Shown: piece after piece, positions 16,871 to 25,049 of the stretch
Layout of the letters: each line of letters begins with the position of its first letter
Numbering within the stretch: position 1 is the first letter of the stretch
Assembly: GCA_018713285.1 (NCBI GenBank)
Contig: DVFK01000076.1
Span: 1 to 38,166 of the forward strand
DNA length: 38,166 nt
Direction: 5' to 3'
Origin: Candidatus Faecousia excrementigallinarum
GTDB lineage: Bacteria; Bacillota; Clostridia; Oscillospirales; Oscillospiraceae
The notes under the pieces: generated by a model
Told to the model about the DNA's origin: nothing
What the model saw: the letters and a program-made list of their open reading frames with translations, nothing else
The model's database searches: none
Program-made: the position numbers and the translations under genes

Positions 16871-17305
16871 ATGTTTATGCATGACGATTATTCTGTCCGC
16901 CAGCTGGCGGAGTGTACCGGCCTTTCCGACCGTACCATAAGGAATTACCTGGCGTCCGGTATTCTGGAAGGAGAAAAGACAGAAGGGAGCTGGCGGTTCA
17001 CCCCGGAGCAGGTGGAGGAGTTTATCCGGCACCCTGCCGTCCGACCCAGCATTCTGGCAAAGAACCACGGAGCGGTGTACGATTTTCTGGCCACACCCCA
17101 TGGGGAGAAATCGGAAATCTGCCTGATTCTGGATCTGCCGGGGCGGGACCGGGAGGGGGTATCCCGGTACTTTTGCGAAAAAATCACCCAGGGGTCTTAC
17201 ACCAACCTCCGCTTCACCTTTGACGGCGTACAAAAAGCCCCCCGGGTGATTCTCACAGGAGACACCCGGGAGGTGATGGAAATTTTGCAGGGCCTGGAAT
17301 TCTGA
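16871..17305 (+). CDS. MerR-like helix-turn-helix DNA-binding protein
   Basis: YSVRQLAECTGLSDRTIRNYLASGILEGEKTEGSWRFTPEQVEEFIRHP, followed by an unassigned ~75-aa C-terminal domain. Confidence 0.75.
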   Translation: MFMHDDYSVRQLAECTGLSDRTIRNYLASGILEGEKTEGSWRFTPEQVEEFIRHPAVRPSILAKNHGAVYDFLATPHGEKSEICLILDLPGRDREGVSRYFCEKITQGSYTNLRFTFDGVQKAPRVILTGDTREVMEILQGLEF

Positions 17306-17345
17306 GCCTGGTTTTCCTGGGGCTCACCAGGGCGTGCATTTTCGT

Positions 17346-19427
17346 TTATGCTTTGGCAAGATGTACGGCCATAGCGGAAAAAGCTGTGTCGGGCTTGAAA
17401 ATCAGCTGATTTCCGGAGAGGCTTACCTGTTCCGGGTCCACGGCATAAATCCGGCGGATTTGATACTGTCCTTCCGGCAGGGGGATGGAAACCGGGGCAG
17501 GTTCCCCTCCGAACTGGTGGAACACCCCCAGCAGTTCCCCGGAAGCGCCGGTGCGCAGGACGCACTGCCAGCCCTGAGGCTGGTTGTAGCTGACCATTTC
17601 CGCCCCGAACCGCTCCGAGCGGCCCTGGTGGATGATGGGAGCCACCTCCCGGTAAAAGTCCATGGCCTCGTCCACCAAAAGCCACTGCTCCGGAGAAAGC
17701 TCCGTCACATCCCCGGACAGGCACATCCGTCCCAGGAAGGTGGCGGCCAGGGAGTAAACCAGCCGATAGGGGGTGTCGCCTTGCCGCAGCACCGCCCAGA
17801 TCTGGCTCTGACGGGGAAGGAGGCAACAGTGAAGATTGGCGGCGATAATGGGAATGGCTACACACTCGTGGGCGTCAGAGAAGGAGGACATCTCCGTGGC
17901 GGTGAGCCAGCCGGGAGCCAGACGATGGCCACCGGAAGCGCAGTTTTCCACAATCAGCTGGGGAAGCTGCTTCCGCAGGGCTTGGAGGAAATCGGTGACC
18001 CCTTCCATATGCTGCCGCAGTCCCTCTCCCAGACTTTCGGCGCCGTCGCAGCCCAGACCGATGGTGTCGTTGTAGTCCAGCTTCACATAGCCAAAGCCGT
18101 TTTTGTCCAGAAAATCGATGATTCTCTCTTTCAGATGGTTTTGCACCCAGTCCTGCCGGAAGTCCCAGAACCGCCGGGTGAAGGTGGTGATGGGTACGCC
18201 GTCCCGGTGGAGTAAATGGGCCGTGTCGTGGAAGGACTGGGAATCAAAGCCCACATTCTCCGGCTCAAACCAGATTCCCGGCACCATTCCCGCCTCCCGG
18301 ATGACTTGGGCAGTGTGCGCCAGACCCTGGGGGAACAGGGCCTTGGAGGGAACCCAGTCCCCCAGGACGTTGTCCCAGGCCTTGTCCTCCGGCTTGTACC
18401 ACCCGGCGTCAATGACAAAGTAGGAGATGGGCTTGCCCCGGAGGGCTTCCACCATGGCAGCCACCTTTTCCTCCGAGGGGCTTCCCCAGGTGGCGCAGTA
18501 TTCATTATACAAGATGGGCAGCCCCTTTTCCCGCCGGGGCGCTTCCTCCATGGCGGCGGTCAGCACCTGAGCGGCTTCCAAAACGGTATCCCCCCGGGTG
18601 ACGGTGAGCACCGCCTCCGGGGTCTGGAAAGCCTCCCCCGGGAGAAGCTCCTTCCGCCAATGGCCCAGCTCGTAGTCTGCCAGCCCGCCGGACAGACATA
18701 CCCCGTCATCGAACCGGGAGACTTCTATCTGCCAGGAGCCGGTGTTATACAGCTGACAGCCCCAGAACACCCGGTTCTGTGTGTCCTGCAAAAAGGCCCA
18801 GGGGAAATAGCCGTTGCAGGGCATGGAACCGGCCTGCCCGAACCGCACATTCCGCAGCCCAAACCAGGCCCAGGAGGGCTCTAAGTTCAGGTGCTCCAGG
18901 GAGTCGGATTGAAGCCTGCCCTCCATGCTCCAGGCGGAGAGAAGCCGATAAAGCCACAGCTGCCCCGGTGCGCTGCCGCCTTCCAATGGGGTGATGCCCA
19001 TAAGGCAGAAGGAGGACAGGGCTTCCAGGGGCACCGGCCGGGAGGAGGTGTTCCGAAACTCCGTGGAGCAGTATACATAATCTCCGCCTGTCCACCGGAG
19101 CCGATGGAAACACTCCCCATGCTCCGGGTGTACCAGCCGGGTTTCCCAGATTTTTCCTTTTCCTGTGTCATATTCCCGGAGGGAATCAAACTGCAAAGCC
19201 TTGCTGGTGCCGCTTAACCCCAGACTTCTGCCTCCGGCATAGGCGGTGGGGCGGATGTCCCCGGCGATGTGTGCCTGCACCAAAGATACCACCTGCTGCC
19301 GCTTTTTGTCCAAAGCCACAGCCTCGCATCCTACCGGCGCCATCCGCAGCCCCACCTGCCGGGTGTCCTCCTCCAGCAGATACTGCAACCGCATTTGGGA
19401 AAGGGAAAATTCTTTCAAGATTTGCAA
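17346..19427 (-). CDS. Alpha-galactosidase-like glycoside hydrolase (GH36 family)
   Basis: YFVIDAGWYK; GIWFEPENVG; GYVKLDYNDTIGLGCDGAESLGEGLRQH; LIVENCASGGHRLAPGWL. TTG start after AAAGGAGG. Confidence 0.88.
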   Translation of the reverse strand: MQILKEFSLSQMRLQYLLEEDTRQVGLRMAPVGCEAVALDKKRQQVVSLVQAHIAGDIRPTAYAGGRSLGLSGTSKALQFDSLREYDTGKGKIWETRLVHPEHGECFHRLRWTGGDYVYCSTEFRNTSSRPVPLEALSSFCLMGITPLEGGSAPGQLWLYRLLSAWSMEGRLQSDSLEHLNLEPSWAWFGLRNVRFGQAGSMPCNGYFPWAFLQDTQNRVFWGCQLYNTGSWQIEVSRFDDGVCLSGGLADYELGHWRKELLPGEAFQTPEAVLTVTRGDTVLEAAQVLTAAMEEAPRREKGLPILYNEYCATWGSPSEEKVAAMVEALRGKPISYFVIDAGWYKPEDKAWDNVLGDWVPSKALFPQGLAHTAQVIREAGMVPGIWFEPENVGFDSQSFHDTAHLLHRDGVPITTFTRRFWDFRQDWVQNHLKERIIDFLDKNGFGYVKLDYNDTIGLGCDGAESLGEGLRQHMEGVTDFLQALRKQLPQLIVENCASGGHRLAPGWLTATEMSSFSDAHECVAIPIIAANLHCCLLPRQSQIWAVLRQGDTPYRLVYSLAATFLGRMCLSGDVTELSPEQWLLVDEAMDFYREVAPIIHQGRSERFGAEMVSYNQPQGWQCVLRTGASGELLGVFHQFGGEPAPVSIPLPEGQYQIRRIYAVDPEQVSLSGNQLIFKPDTAFSAMAVHLAKA

Positions 19428-19500
19428 AGGAAAAACCTCCTTTTATTTGGATTACCTTATCGTTTAATCTACCACAGAAATCCCAAAATGTAAAGAGAAA

Positions 19501-19527
19501 AGCCCTACCGGAAATCCCGGCAGGGCA
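19501..19527 (-). terminator. Terminator of the NhaP2-like gene
   Basis: Minus strand GCCCTGCCGGGATTTCCGGTAGGGC followed by TTTTCTCTTT. Confidence 0.6.
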
Positions 19528-19533
19528 GGAAAA

Positions 19534-21144
19534 TTAACTTTCGGCATTCTCGGCCTGAAGCTGGGTGGTTACCAGAATATCTCCGGGCTGAACCACGGTG
19601 CTTCCCGTGGGGATGAGGGTGCCAATCCCCCGCTTGATGAGGATAATCCGCTGGGTGTGAGCCTGGGGAATCCGGGACAGGGGAAGCCCGGCAAATTTGT
19701 GGTGCTTTTCCACCGGAACCTCCTGGAACACCAGCTGCTTCTGGTCCTGAAAGCTCCGGGCAGCCAGCACCAGCACATCCCCGGCTTCCAGCACCGTAGC
19801 CCCGGTGGGGGTCAGCAGCTGACCCTGACGGAGAATCACCGCCACCAGAAGGTCTCCCGGGAGCCGGAGCTGGGACAGGGTCTGCCCCTGCCAGCTGTGC
19901 CCCGGCGCCACCCGCAGCCGGATGAAGTGGATGTCGCTGTCCTCCTGGTAGTCGTTGAAGGTGCGCCCCACATCGGCGGTGGGGTCCAGCATTCCCAGCT
20001 TCCTGGCAAGAAGGGGAAGCATGGTTCCCTGAATGGAGATGGACAGCAGCACGATACAAAATACCAGATTATACAGATTAAAGGTGGTGGGAATGCCGCT
20101 GAGAACCGCCGAGATGGCAAACACGATGGAGGCAGCTCCCCGAAGCCCTGCCCAGGAGGTAAGGGCAATCTGGGAAAGCCCCGCCCGGAAGGGCGCCAGA
20201 ATGGCGGTGCAGACCAGGGGCCGCACCACAAGGGTCAGAAGCACCATAATCAAAAGGGCAGGAAGAATCACCGAAGGAAGCTGCACGGGAGTTACCAGCA
20301 GCCCCAGCAGGAAGAAAATCAGCACCTGAGACACCTGGGTCAGCACATCAAAGAAGTGGACCAGAAACTTTTTCTGGGGCAGGTGGCTGTTGCCGATGTA
20401 GATGCCGCAGAGATAAACGCTCAGATACCCGTTGCCGGAGAGCTGGGTGGGAAGGGCGTAGGACAGGAGCATGATTGCCAGCAAAAAGATGGTGTGGCTC
20501 TCCTGGGAGGGCAGCAGCTGACAGTGGAGCAGCTTCACCCCAATCCAGCCCATGGCGATGCCCAGAAAGCCCCCGATGAGCAGCTGCCGGGCCAGCAGCC
20601 CGGGCACGGAAACAGACTGGCCTGCCAGCAGGGCGATGGCCAGGGTGGTGAGCATGAAGGACATGGGGTCGTTGGAGCCGGACTCCATCTCCAGCAGGGA
20701 GTCGGTGTGGTATTTAAGAGCCAGCTTCCGGGAGCGGAGGATGTTGAAAACGGAGGCGGCATCGGTGGAGGAGATGACGCCGCCAATCAGGAGACACTCC
20801 TGCCAGGAAAGGCGGAAGATGAGGTGCACCAGCACCGCCACCCCTCCGGCGGTCCCCGCCACCCCCAGGGTGGACAGGAGAATGGACTGGGGCAGCACCG
20901 GTCGGGCTGCCCGAAGGTTGGTGCCGAAGCCGCCGTAAAACATAATGCACAAAAGGCACACAGAGCACACGGTGTTCACCCCCAGATAGTCGTCAAAGGG
21001 GATTTTCAGCACGCCGTTTTCTCCAAAGAGCATACCTAGCCCAATGAAAATCAGCAGGGAGGGCAGGGGGATTTTTTCCATAAACCGGCCCAGCAGAATA
21101 CAAATGAAAATCACCAGGCCCATAAGCAGCAGCGCTTGATTCAA
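19534..21144 (-). CDS. Potassium/proton antiporter (CPA1, NhaP2/CvrA-like) with C-terminal TrkA_C-like domains
   Basis: Multi-TM CPA domain (GGVISSTDAASVFNILRSRKLALKYHTDSLLEMESGSNDPMSFML), then RCK_C-like repeats. Best start is TTG at 21144, 8 nt after GGAGG; the track start at 21261 lacks support. Confidence 0.88.
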   Translation of the reverse strand: MNQALLLMGLVIFICILLGRFMEKIPLPSLLIFIGLGMLFGENGVLKIPFDDYLGVNTVCSVCLLCIMFYGGFGTNLRAARPVLPQSILLSTLGVAGTAGGVAVLVHLIFRLSWQECLLIGGVISSTDAASVFNILRSRKLALKYHTDSLLEMESGSNDPMSFMLTTLAIALLAGQSVSVPGLLARQLLIGGFLGIAMGWIGVKLLHCQLLPSQESHTIFLLAIMLLSYALPTQLSGNGYLSVYLCGIYIGNSHLPQKKFLVHFFDVLTQVSQVLIFFLLGLLVTPVQLPSVILPALLIMVLLTLVVRPLVCTAILAPFRAGLSQIALTSWAGLRGAASIVFAISAVLSGIPTTFNLYNLVFCIVLLSISIQGTMLPLLARKLGMLDPTADVGRTFNDYQEDSDIHFIRLRVAPGHSWQGQTLSQLRLPGDLLVAVILRQGQLLTPTGATVLEAGDVLVLAARSFQDQKQLVFQEVPVEKHHKFAGLPLSRIPQAHTQRIILIKRGIGTLIPTGSTVVQPGDILVTTQLQAENAES

Positions 21145-21329
21145 GGGGGAGACCTCCTTTCCGTTGGCATAAAATACGCCCGGCAGCACCGCAGGCCTGG
21201 CTGCCGGGATAAGGGCTTTGTTTTGTACATCCATTATAGCAGAAATTCCGGTACTTTTCAAGCCTTAAACCCCGGAGTATTTGGGATAAAATGGAAGAAA
21301 ACTCGTAACATATGCGGCCGCAAGAAAAA

Positions 21330-21361
21330 TGCCCTGCCGGGATTTCCGGCAGGGCGATGGG
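21330..21361 (-). terminator. Terminator of rubrerythrin
   Basis: Minus strand GCCCTGCCGGAAATCCCGGCAGGGC followed by ATTTTTC. Confidence 0.65.
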
Positions 21362-21369
21362 GTTTTGGC

Positions 21370-21921
21370 TTAGTAGTTGTCCTTCCGAACCTCGAAGAAG
21401 GCCTGGGGATGGTGGCACACGGGGCAAACCTCGGGAGCGGAGACGCTCAGCACCAGGTGACCGCAGTTGCGGCACTCCCACAGGGTAACGCCGCTCTTTT
21501 CGAACACGGCCTTGGTCTCCACGTTCTTGAGAAGGGCACGGTAGCGCTCCTCGTGGGACTTTTCGATGGCGGCAACGCCCCGGAACTGGGCAGCCAGAGC
21601 GGTAAAGCCCTCTTCCTCAGCTTCCTTGGCCATCCGGTCATACATATCCGTCCACTCGTAGTTCTCACCCTGAGCGGCATGGAGCAGGTTCTCCTCCACA
21701 GAGCCCAGCTCACCCAGGGCCTTGAACCAGAGCTTTGCGTGCTCCTTCTCGTTCTCTGCGGTCTGCAGGAACAGAGCGGCAATCTGCTCGTAGCCGGCCT
21801 TCTTGGCTACAGAGGCGAAGTAGGTGTACTTGTTCCGGGCCTGGGACTCTCCGGCAAAGGCTTCCCACAGATTCTTCTCGGTTTTGGTACCGGCGTAGGG
21901 GTTTTTCTTCTGATTTTCCAT
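21370..21921 (-). CDS. Rubrerythrin
   Basis: [50 protein letters not shown]-terminal rubredoxin WECRNCGHL...[11 protein letters not shown]. Confidence 0.95.
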   Translation of the reverse strand: MENQKKNPYAGTKTEKNLWEAFAGESQARNKYTYFASVAKKAGYEQIAALFLQTAENEKEHAKLWFKALGELGSVEENLLHAAQGENYEWTDMYDRMAKEAEEEGFTALAAQFRGVAAIEKSHEERYRALLKNVETKAVFEKSGVTLWECRNCGHLVLSVSAPEVCPVCHHPQAFFEVRKDNY

Positions 21922-22038
21922 GGTAAATTCCTCCGTTTATGGTGATATTTCAGGGCCTTTTGGCCGACTGAGTGCATATTTGGGGCACAGGGCTATGGTA
22001 ACATCTGCCCTTCATTCTGTCAACTGGGAAAAAGAACG

Positions 22039-22422
22039 TCAGGTTCCGGTTTCTGCCTGCCCCGGCCAGTCCAGAATCCCGCCGAACTCTACAATATTGG
22101 TGTAGCCCAGGGCCGCCAGCTTTTTGGAAGCCTGCTTGCTCCGGTTGCCGCTGCGGCAGTACACCAGAATCAGCTGATTCTTGTCCGGAAGCCCCGCCGG
22201 GGCCTGCGAGTCGATGGACTCGTTGGGGATGTTGATGGCCCCGGGAATGTGCCCGGAGGCAAATTCCTGCCCGGTGCGCACATCCAGGATAATATAGTTT
22301 TGTTCCGACTCCATCATCTCCATGGCGGTATCCATGGACACCTGCCGGTAGGACTGAGAGCCGCCGGAGGCAGCGCAGCCGGTGAGGAACAGGCAGGAAA
22401 GGAGGCACAGAAGCTTTTTCAT
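22039..22422 (-). CDS. Rhodanese-like domain lipoprotein
   Basis: Lipobox FLTGCAAS; DVRTGQEFASGHIPGAINIPNESI; catalytic VYCRSGNRSKQA. Confidence 0.92.
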   Translation of the reverse strand: MKKLLCLLSCLFLTGCAASGGSQSYRQVSMDTAMEMMESEQNYIILDVRTGQEFASGHIPGAINIPNESIDSQAPAGLPDKNQLILVYCRSGNRSKQASKKLAALGYTNIVEFGGILDWPGQAETGT

Positions 22423-22426
22423 ACAA

Positions 22427-22999
22427 TCACTCCTTGTTTTTGAGTTTGCAGATGAGCTGGGTCATGGTGCCCATGGGGCAGTAGACGCACCAGCTTCTGG
22501 GCTTGAAGAGCACCATGGTCACAAGCCCCAGCACCGTGGAGGTGAGCATGACGCTGTAAAAGCCGAAGGCGAACTGGGCAACGCCGGGATGAAAGAGGGT
22601 GCCATGGTAAGCCCAGTGCCAGGGGAGCCGGAAGGTCCACAGGAGAGTCACCACCTGCTTGAGCTGAGTCGTTCCGGCAAATACCAGGTAAGTATTCCAC
22701 AGCATGATAAAAAACATAACAAAGAAAAAGATAAGAAAGCCATAGCGGAAAGCTTTGCTCTTCATCCACTTAGGGATATCCCGCTTCCGGGACAGGCCAA
22801 ACCTGCCCCCCAGCAGGGAGAAAAGCTGACCTCTTCCGCAGTAGCGATTGCAGTAGCCCTTGGTGCCCTTGGCAATGGAGATAATCAGGGGGATAAAGAA
22901 GCACAAAAGCCCCAGCCAGGCAAACAGGATATTGAAAAATCCCAGAATGAGATAAGTCAGGGAGAAAATCCAGAGATAGTCATACCATTTCTTCTTCAT
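22427..22999 (-). CDS. Polytopic 4Fe-4S-binding membrane protein (NapH/YccM-like)
   Basis: Several TMs with CNRYCGRG and CVYCPMGTM motifs. Start at MKKKWYDYLW, overlapping the ferredoxin stop (ATGA). Confidence 0.82.
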   Translation of the reverse strand: MKKKWYDYLWIFSLTYLILGFFNILFAWLGLLCFFIPLIISIAKGTKGYCNRYCGRGQLFSLLGGRFGLSRKRDIPKWMKSKAFRYGFLIFFFVMFFIMLWNTYLVFAGTTQLKQVVTLLWTFRLPWHWAYHGTLFHPGVAQFAFGFYSVMLTSTVLGLVTMVLFKPRSWCVYCPMGTMTQLICKLKNKE

Positions 23000-23202
23000 T
23001 GGGCCGCCTCCTGCAGGGTAATCACCGAGGCGGGGCACTCTTTGGCGCACTTGCCACAGCCGATACATTTTTGCCAGTCCACCTGGGCATAAAGCCCCTT
23101 GTATACAGAAATGGCAGCCATGGGGCAGACCTTCAGGCAGCAGCCGCAGGCCACACACAGATCTTCCTCCACCAAGGCCTTTTTGGGAATTCGCTTCGCC
23201 AT
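22996..23202 (-). CDS. 2[4Fe-4S] ferredoxin
   Basis: CVACGCCLKVCPMAAISV and CIGCGKCAKECPASVITL. Confidence 0.93.
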   Translation of the reverse strand: MAKRIPKKALVEEDLCVACGCCLKVCPMAAISVYKGLYAQVDWQKCIGCGKCAKECPASVITLQEAAQ

Positions 23203-23228
23203 AGAAAAACCTCCCGGTTGTTTTCTTC

Positions 23229-23270
23229 AGTATACACCGGAAGGCTTTTTTCTTCTGTGATAAAATCACA
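23229..23270 (-). promoter_or_regulatory. Predicted promoter with CRP/FNR-like palindrome for the ferredoxin operon
   Basis: Minus strand TGTGATTTTATCACA (23256-23270), weak -35, TATACT -10 (23229-23234). Palindrome centre about 41 nt upstream of the predicted TSS. Confidence 0.5.
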
Positions 23271-24273
23271 CAATGGGATAAATCCACCCAGCCGGGGCAG
23301 GAATCTCCCTCAGCTGAATCCCCAGAAGGGTCGAGCGGAGCTTCTGGAGGGTGGCGCTGCCGGAGAAGGTGAACTCCCTGTCTCCATCTGCAATCTTACC
23401 CACCGGAGAGATGACGGCGGCGGTGCCGCACAGGCCGCACTGGGAAAATTCTCCCAGCTCCTCCAGGGAGATGGGCCGTTCCTGGGTCTCCATCCCCAGA
23501 TAGTCCCGGGCCACTTCCAGCAGGGACTGGCGGGTGATGGAGGGCAAAATGGTGGAGGACTGGGGCGTGACGAGGGTGTTGCCCTTCACAAACAGCAGGT
23601 TTGCCCCGCCGGTTTCCTCCAGATAGGTGCGGGTGGCGGCATCCAGATACACATTTTCGTCAAAGCCCTGGGCGTGGGCTTCGGTGATGGGGTAAAGGCT
23701 CATGGCGTAGTTGAGACCTGCCTTCACATGCCCGGTGCCGTGGGGCGCAGCCCGGTCATAGGGACAGACCCGCAGGGAAAGGGCAGGGGCGTTGCCGTGG
23801 AAATAAGACCCCACGGGAGAGGCGAAAATCCGGAACTGGTAGGTATCCGAGGGCTTTACCCCCAGCACAGCGCCGGTGCCGAACATCACCGGCCGCAGAT
23901 ACAAGGAAGCGCCGTAGCCGTAAGGGGGAACCCATTGGGCATTGGCCAGCACCGTCTGCTTCACTGCCTCCAGAAACTGCTCCTCCGGATACTCCGGCAT
24001 ACACAGCCTCCGGCAGGAGGCAGCCATCCGCCGGGCGTTCAGCTCCGGGCGGAAGCATACGATGCTGCCGTCTTTGGTGGTGTAGGCTTTCAGACCCTCG
24101 AAGCAAGTCTGGGCGTACTGCAAAACCCCGGCACACTCGCTTATGACCACCTGGGAATCCCCGGTAAGACACCCGGCATCCCAGGCACCATCCCGGAAAT
24201 TTGTCACAAACCGCTGATCGGTGGGCTGGTATCCAAAGCCCAGACGGCTCCAATCCATACTTCTTTTTTCCAT
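23266..24273 (-). CDS. ilvE: Branched-chain amino acid aminotransferase
   Basis: GLKAYTTKDGSIVCFRPELNARRM; YLRPVMFGTG; VKAGLNYAMSLYPITEAHAQGFDENVYLDAATRTYLEETGGANLLFV. Confidence 0.93.
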   Translation of the reverse strand: MEKRSMDWSRLGFGYQPTDQRFVTNFRDGAWDAGCLTGDSQVVISECAGVLQYAQTCFEGLKAYTTKDGSIVCFRPELNARRMAASCRRLCMPEYPEEQFLEAVKQTVLANAQWVPPYGYGASLYLRPVMFGTGAVLGVKPSDTYQFRIFASPVGSYFHGNAPALSLRVCPYDRAAPHGTGHVKAGLNYAMSLYPITEAHAQGFDENVYLDAATRTYLEETGGANLLFVKGNTLVTPQSSTILPSITRQSLLEVARDYLGMETQERPISLEELGEFSQCGLCGTAAVISPVGKIADGDREFTFSGSATLQKLRSTLLGIQLREIPAPAGWIYPIV

Positions 24274-24348
24274 GATAACACCTCTTTTTTGGGGTTCCAA
24301 AATTCTGCCGGCGTTTTCAAAAAACCGGCAGGGCTATAAAACTGCAAT

Positions 24349-24430
24349 ATCATATCTACAATCTTGCATTTTGTCAAGAATAAATCTGCATAAAATTGCT
24401 TATCATGCAAGAATGAAATTCTATCTTGCA
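24349..24430 (-). promoter_or_regulatory. ilvE promoter with repeated TGCAAGA half-sites
   Basis: Minus-strand TTGACA -17- TATGAT (24372-24377 / 24349-24354). TCTTGCA at 24362-24368 and 24424-24430, inverse TGCAAGA at 24406-24412. Confidence 0.6.
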
Positions 24431-24565
24431 AAATGTGGAAAACACCGCTATATTTTGCGCCGGGCAATGGAATCCATTCCTCCCTGGCGGGAAGGGTGGA
24501 GAAAAAAGGCGCTTGGAATTTTTGCATAAAACAAGAAAAATATTGAAAAAATTTTTTATAAAGGA

Positions 24566-24594
24566 TTGACAAAGATTGGGGGATTGTGTATAAT
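24566..24594 (+). promoter_or_regulatory. Consensus promoter of the small zinc-ribbon gene
   Basis: TTGACA -17 bp- TATAAT. Confidence 0.85.
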
Positions 24595-24697
24595 CCCATT
24601 TATGGTGGATACCACCTAAGAATCCGACCCTGCGTTACAACCAGAAAATTTGGTAGGCTTTCACGGGGCATCAACTAACCGAAGAGAGGTAAATTCC

Positions 24698-24976
24698 ATG
24701 TACGAAGACAAGACTTTAGTTTGCAAAGAGTGCGGCAACGAGTTCGTGTTCACCGCCGGTGAGCAGGAGTTCTACGCTGAGCGCGGCTTCCAGAACGAGC
24801 CCCAGCGCTGCAAGGCCTGCCGTGACGCTCGCAAGAACAGCGCCCGTGGTCCCCGTGAGTTCTTCACTGCTACCTGTGCCAACTGCGGCGGCGAGGCCAA
24901 GGTTCCCTTCCAGCCCAAGTCCGACCGTCCTGTGTACTGCAGCGAGTGCTTCGCTAAGATGCGCAGCGAGGGCTAA
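24698..24976 (+). CDS. Small zinc-ribbon domain protein (CxxC pairs)
   Basis: MYEDKTLVCKECGNEFVFTAGEQEFYAERGFQNEPQRCKACRDARK...ATCANCGGEAKVPFQPKSDRPVYCSECFAKMRSEG; four CxxC pairs. Confidence 0.93.
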   Translation: MYEDKTLVCKECGNEFVFTAGEQEFYAERGFQNEPQRCKACRDARKNSARGPREFFTATCANCGGEAKVPFQPKSDRPVYCSECFAKMRSEG

Positions 24977-24990
24977 AAGCAAACAAAATG

Positions 24991-25022
24991 GCGCAGATCC
25001 TTTTGGGGTCTGCGCTTTTTTT
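24991..25022 (+). terminator. Terminator of the zinc-ribbon gene
   Basis: GCGCAGATCCTTTTGGGGTCTGCGCTTTTTTT. Confidence 0.85.
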
Positions 25023-25049
25023 ATCTGATTGTATCAAGGAGGCAAAAAT

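Noticed and set aside
24600-24697. Possible independent small RNA gene upstream of the zinc-ribbon ORF
   Set aside because: More simply the 5' leader of the zinc-ribbon mRNA; no separate terminator precedes the ORF.
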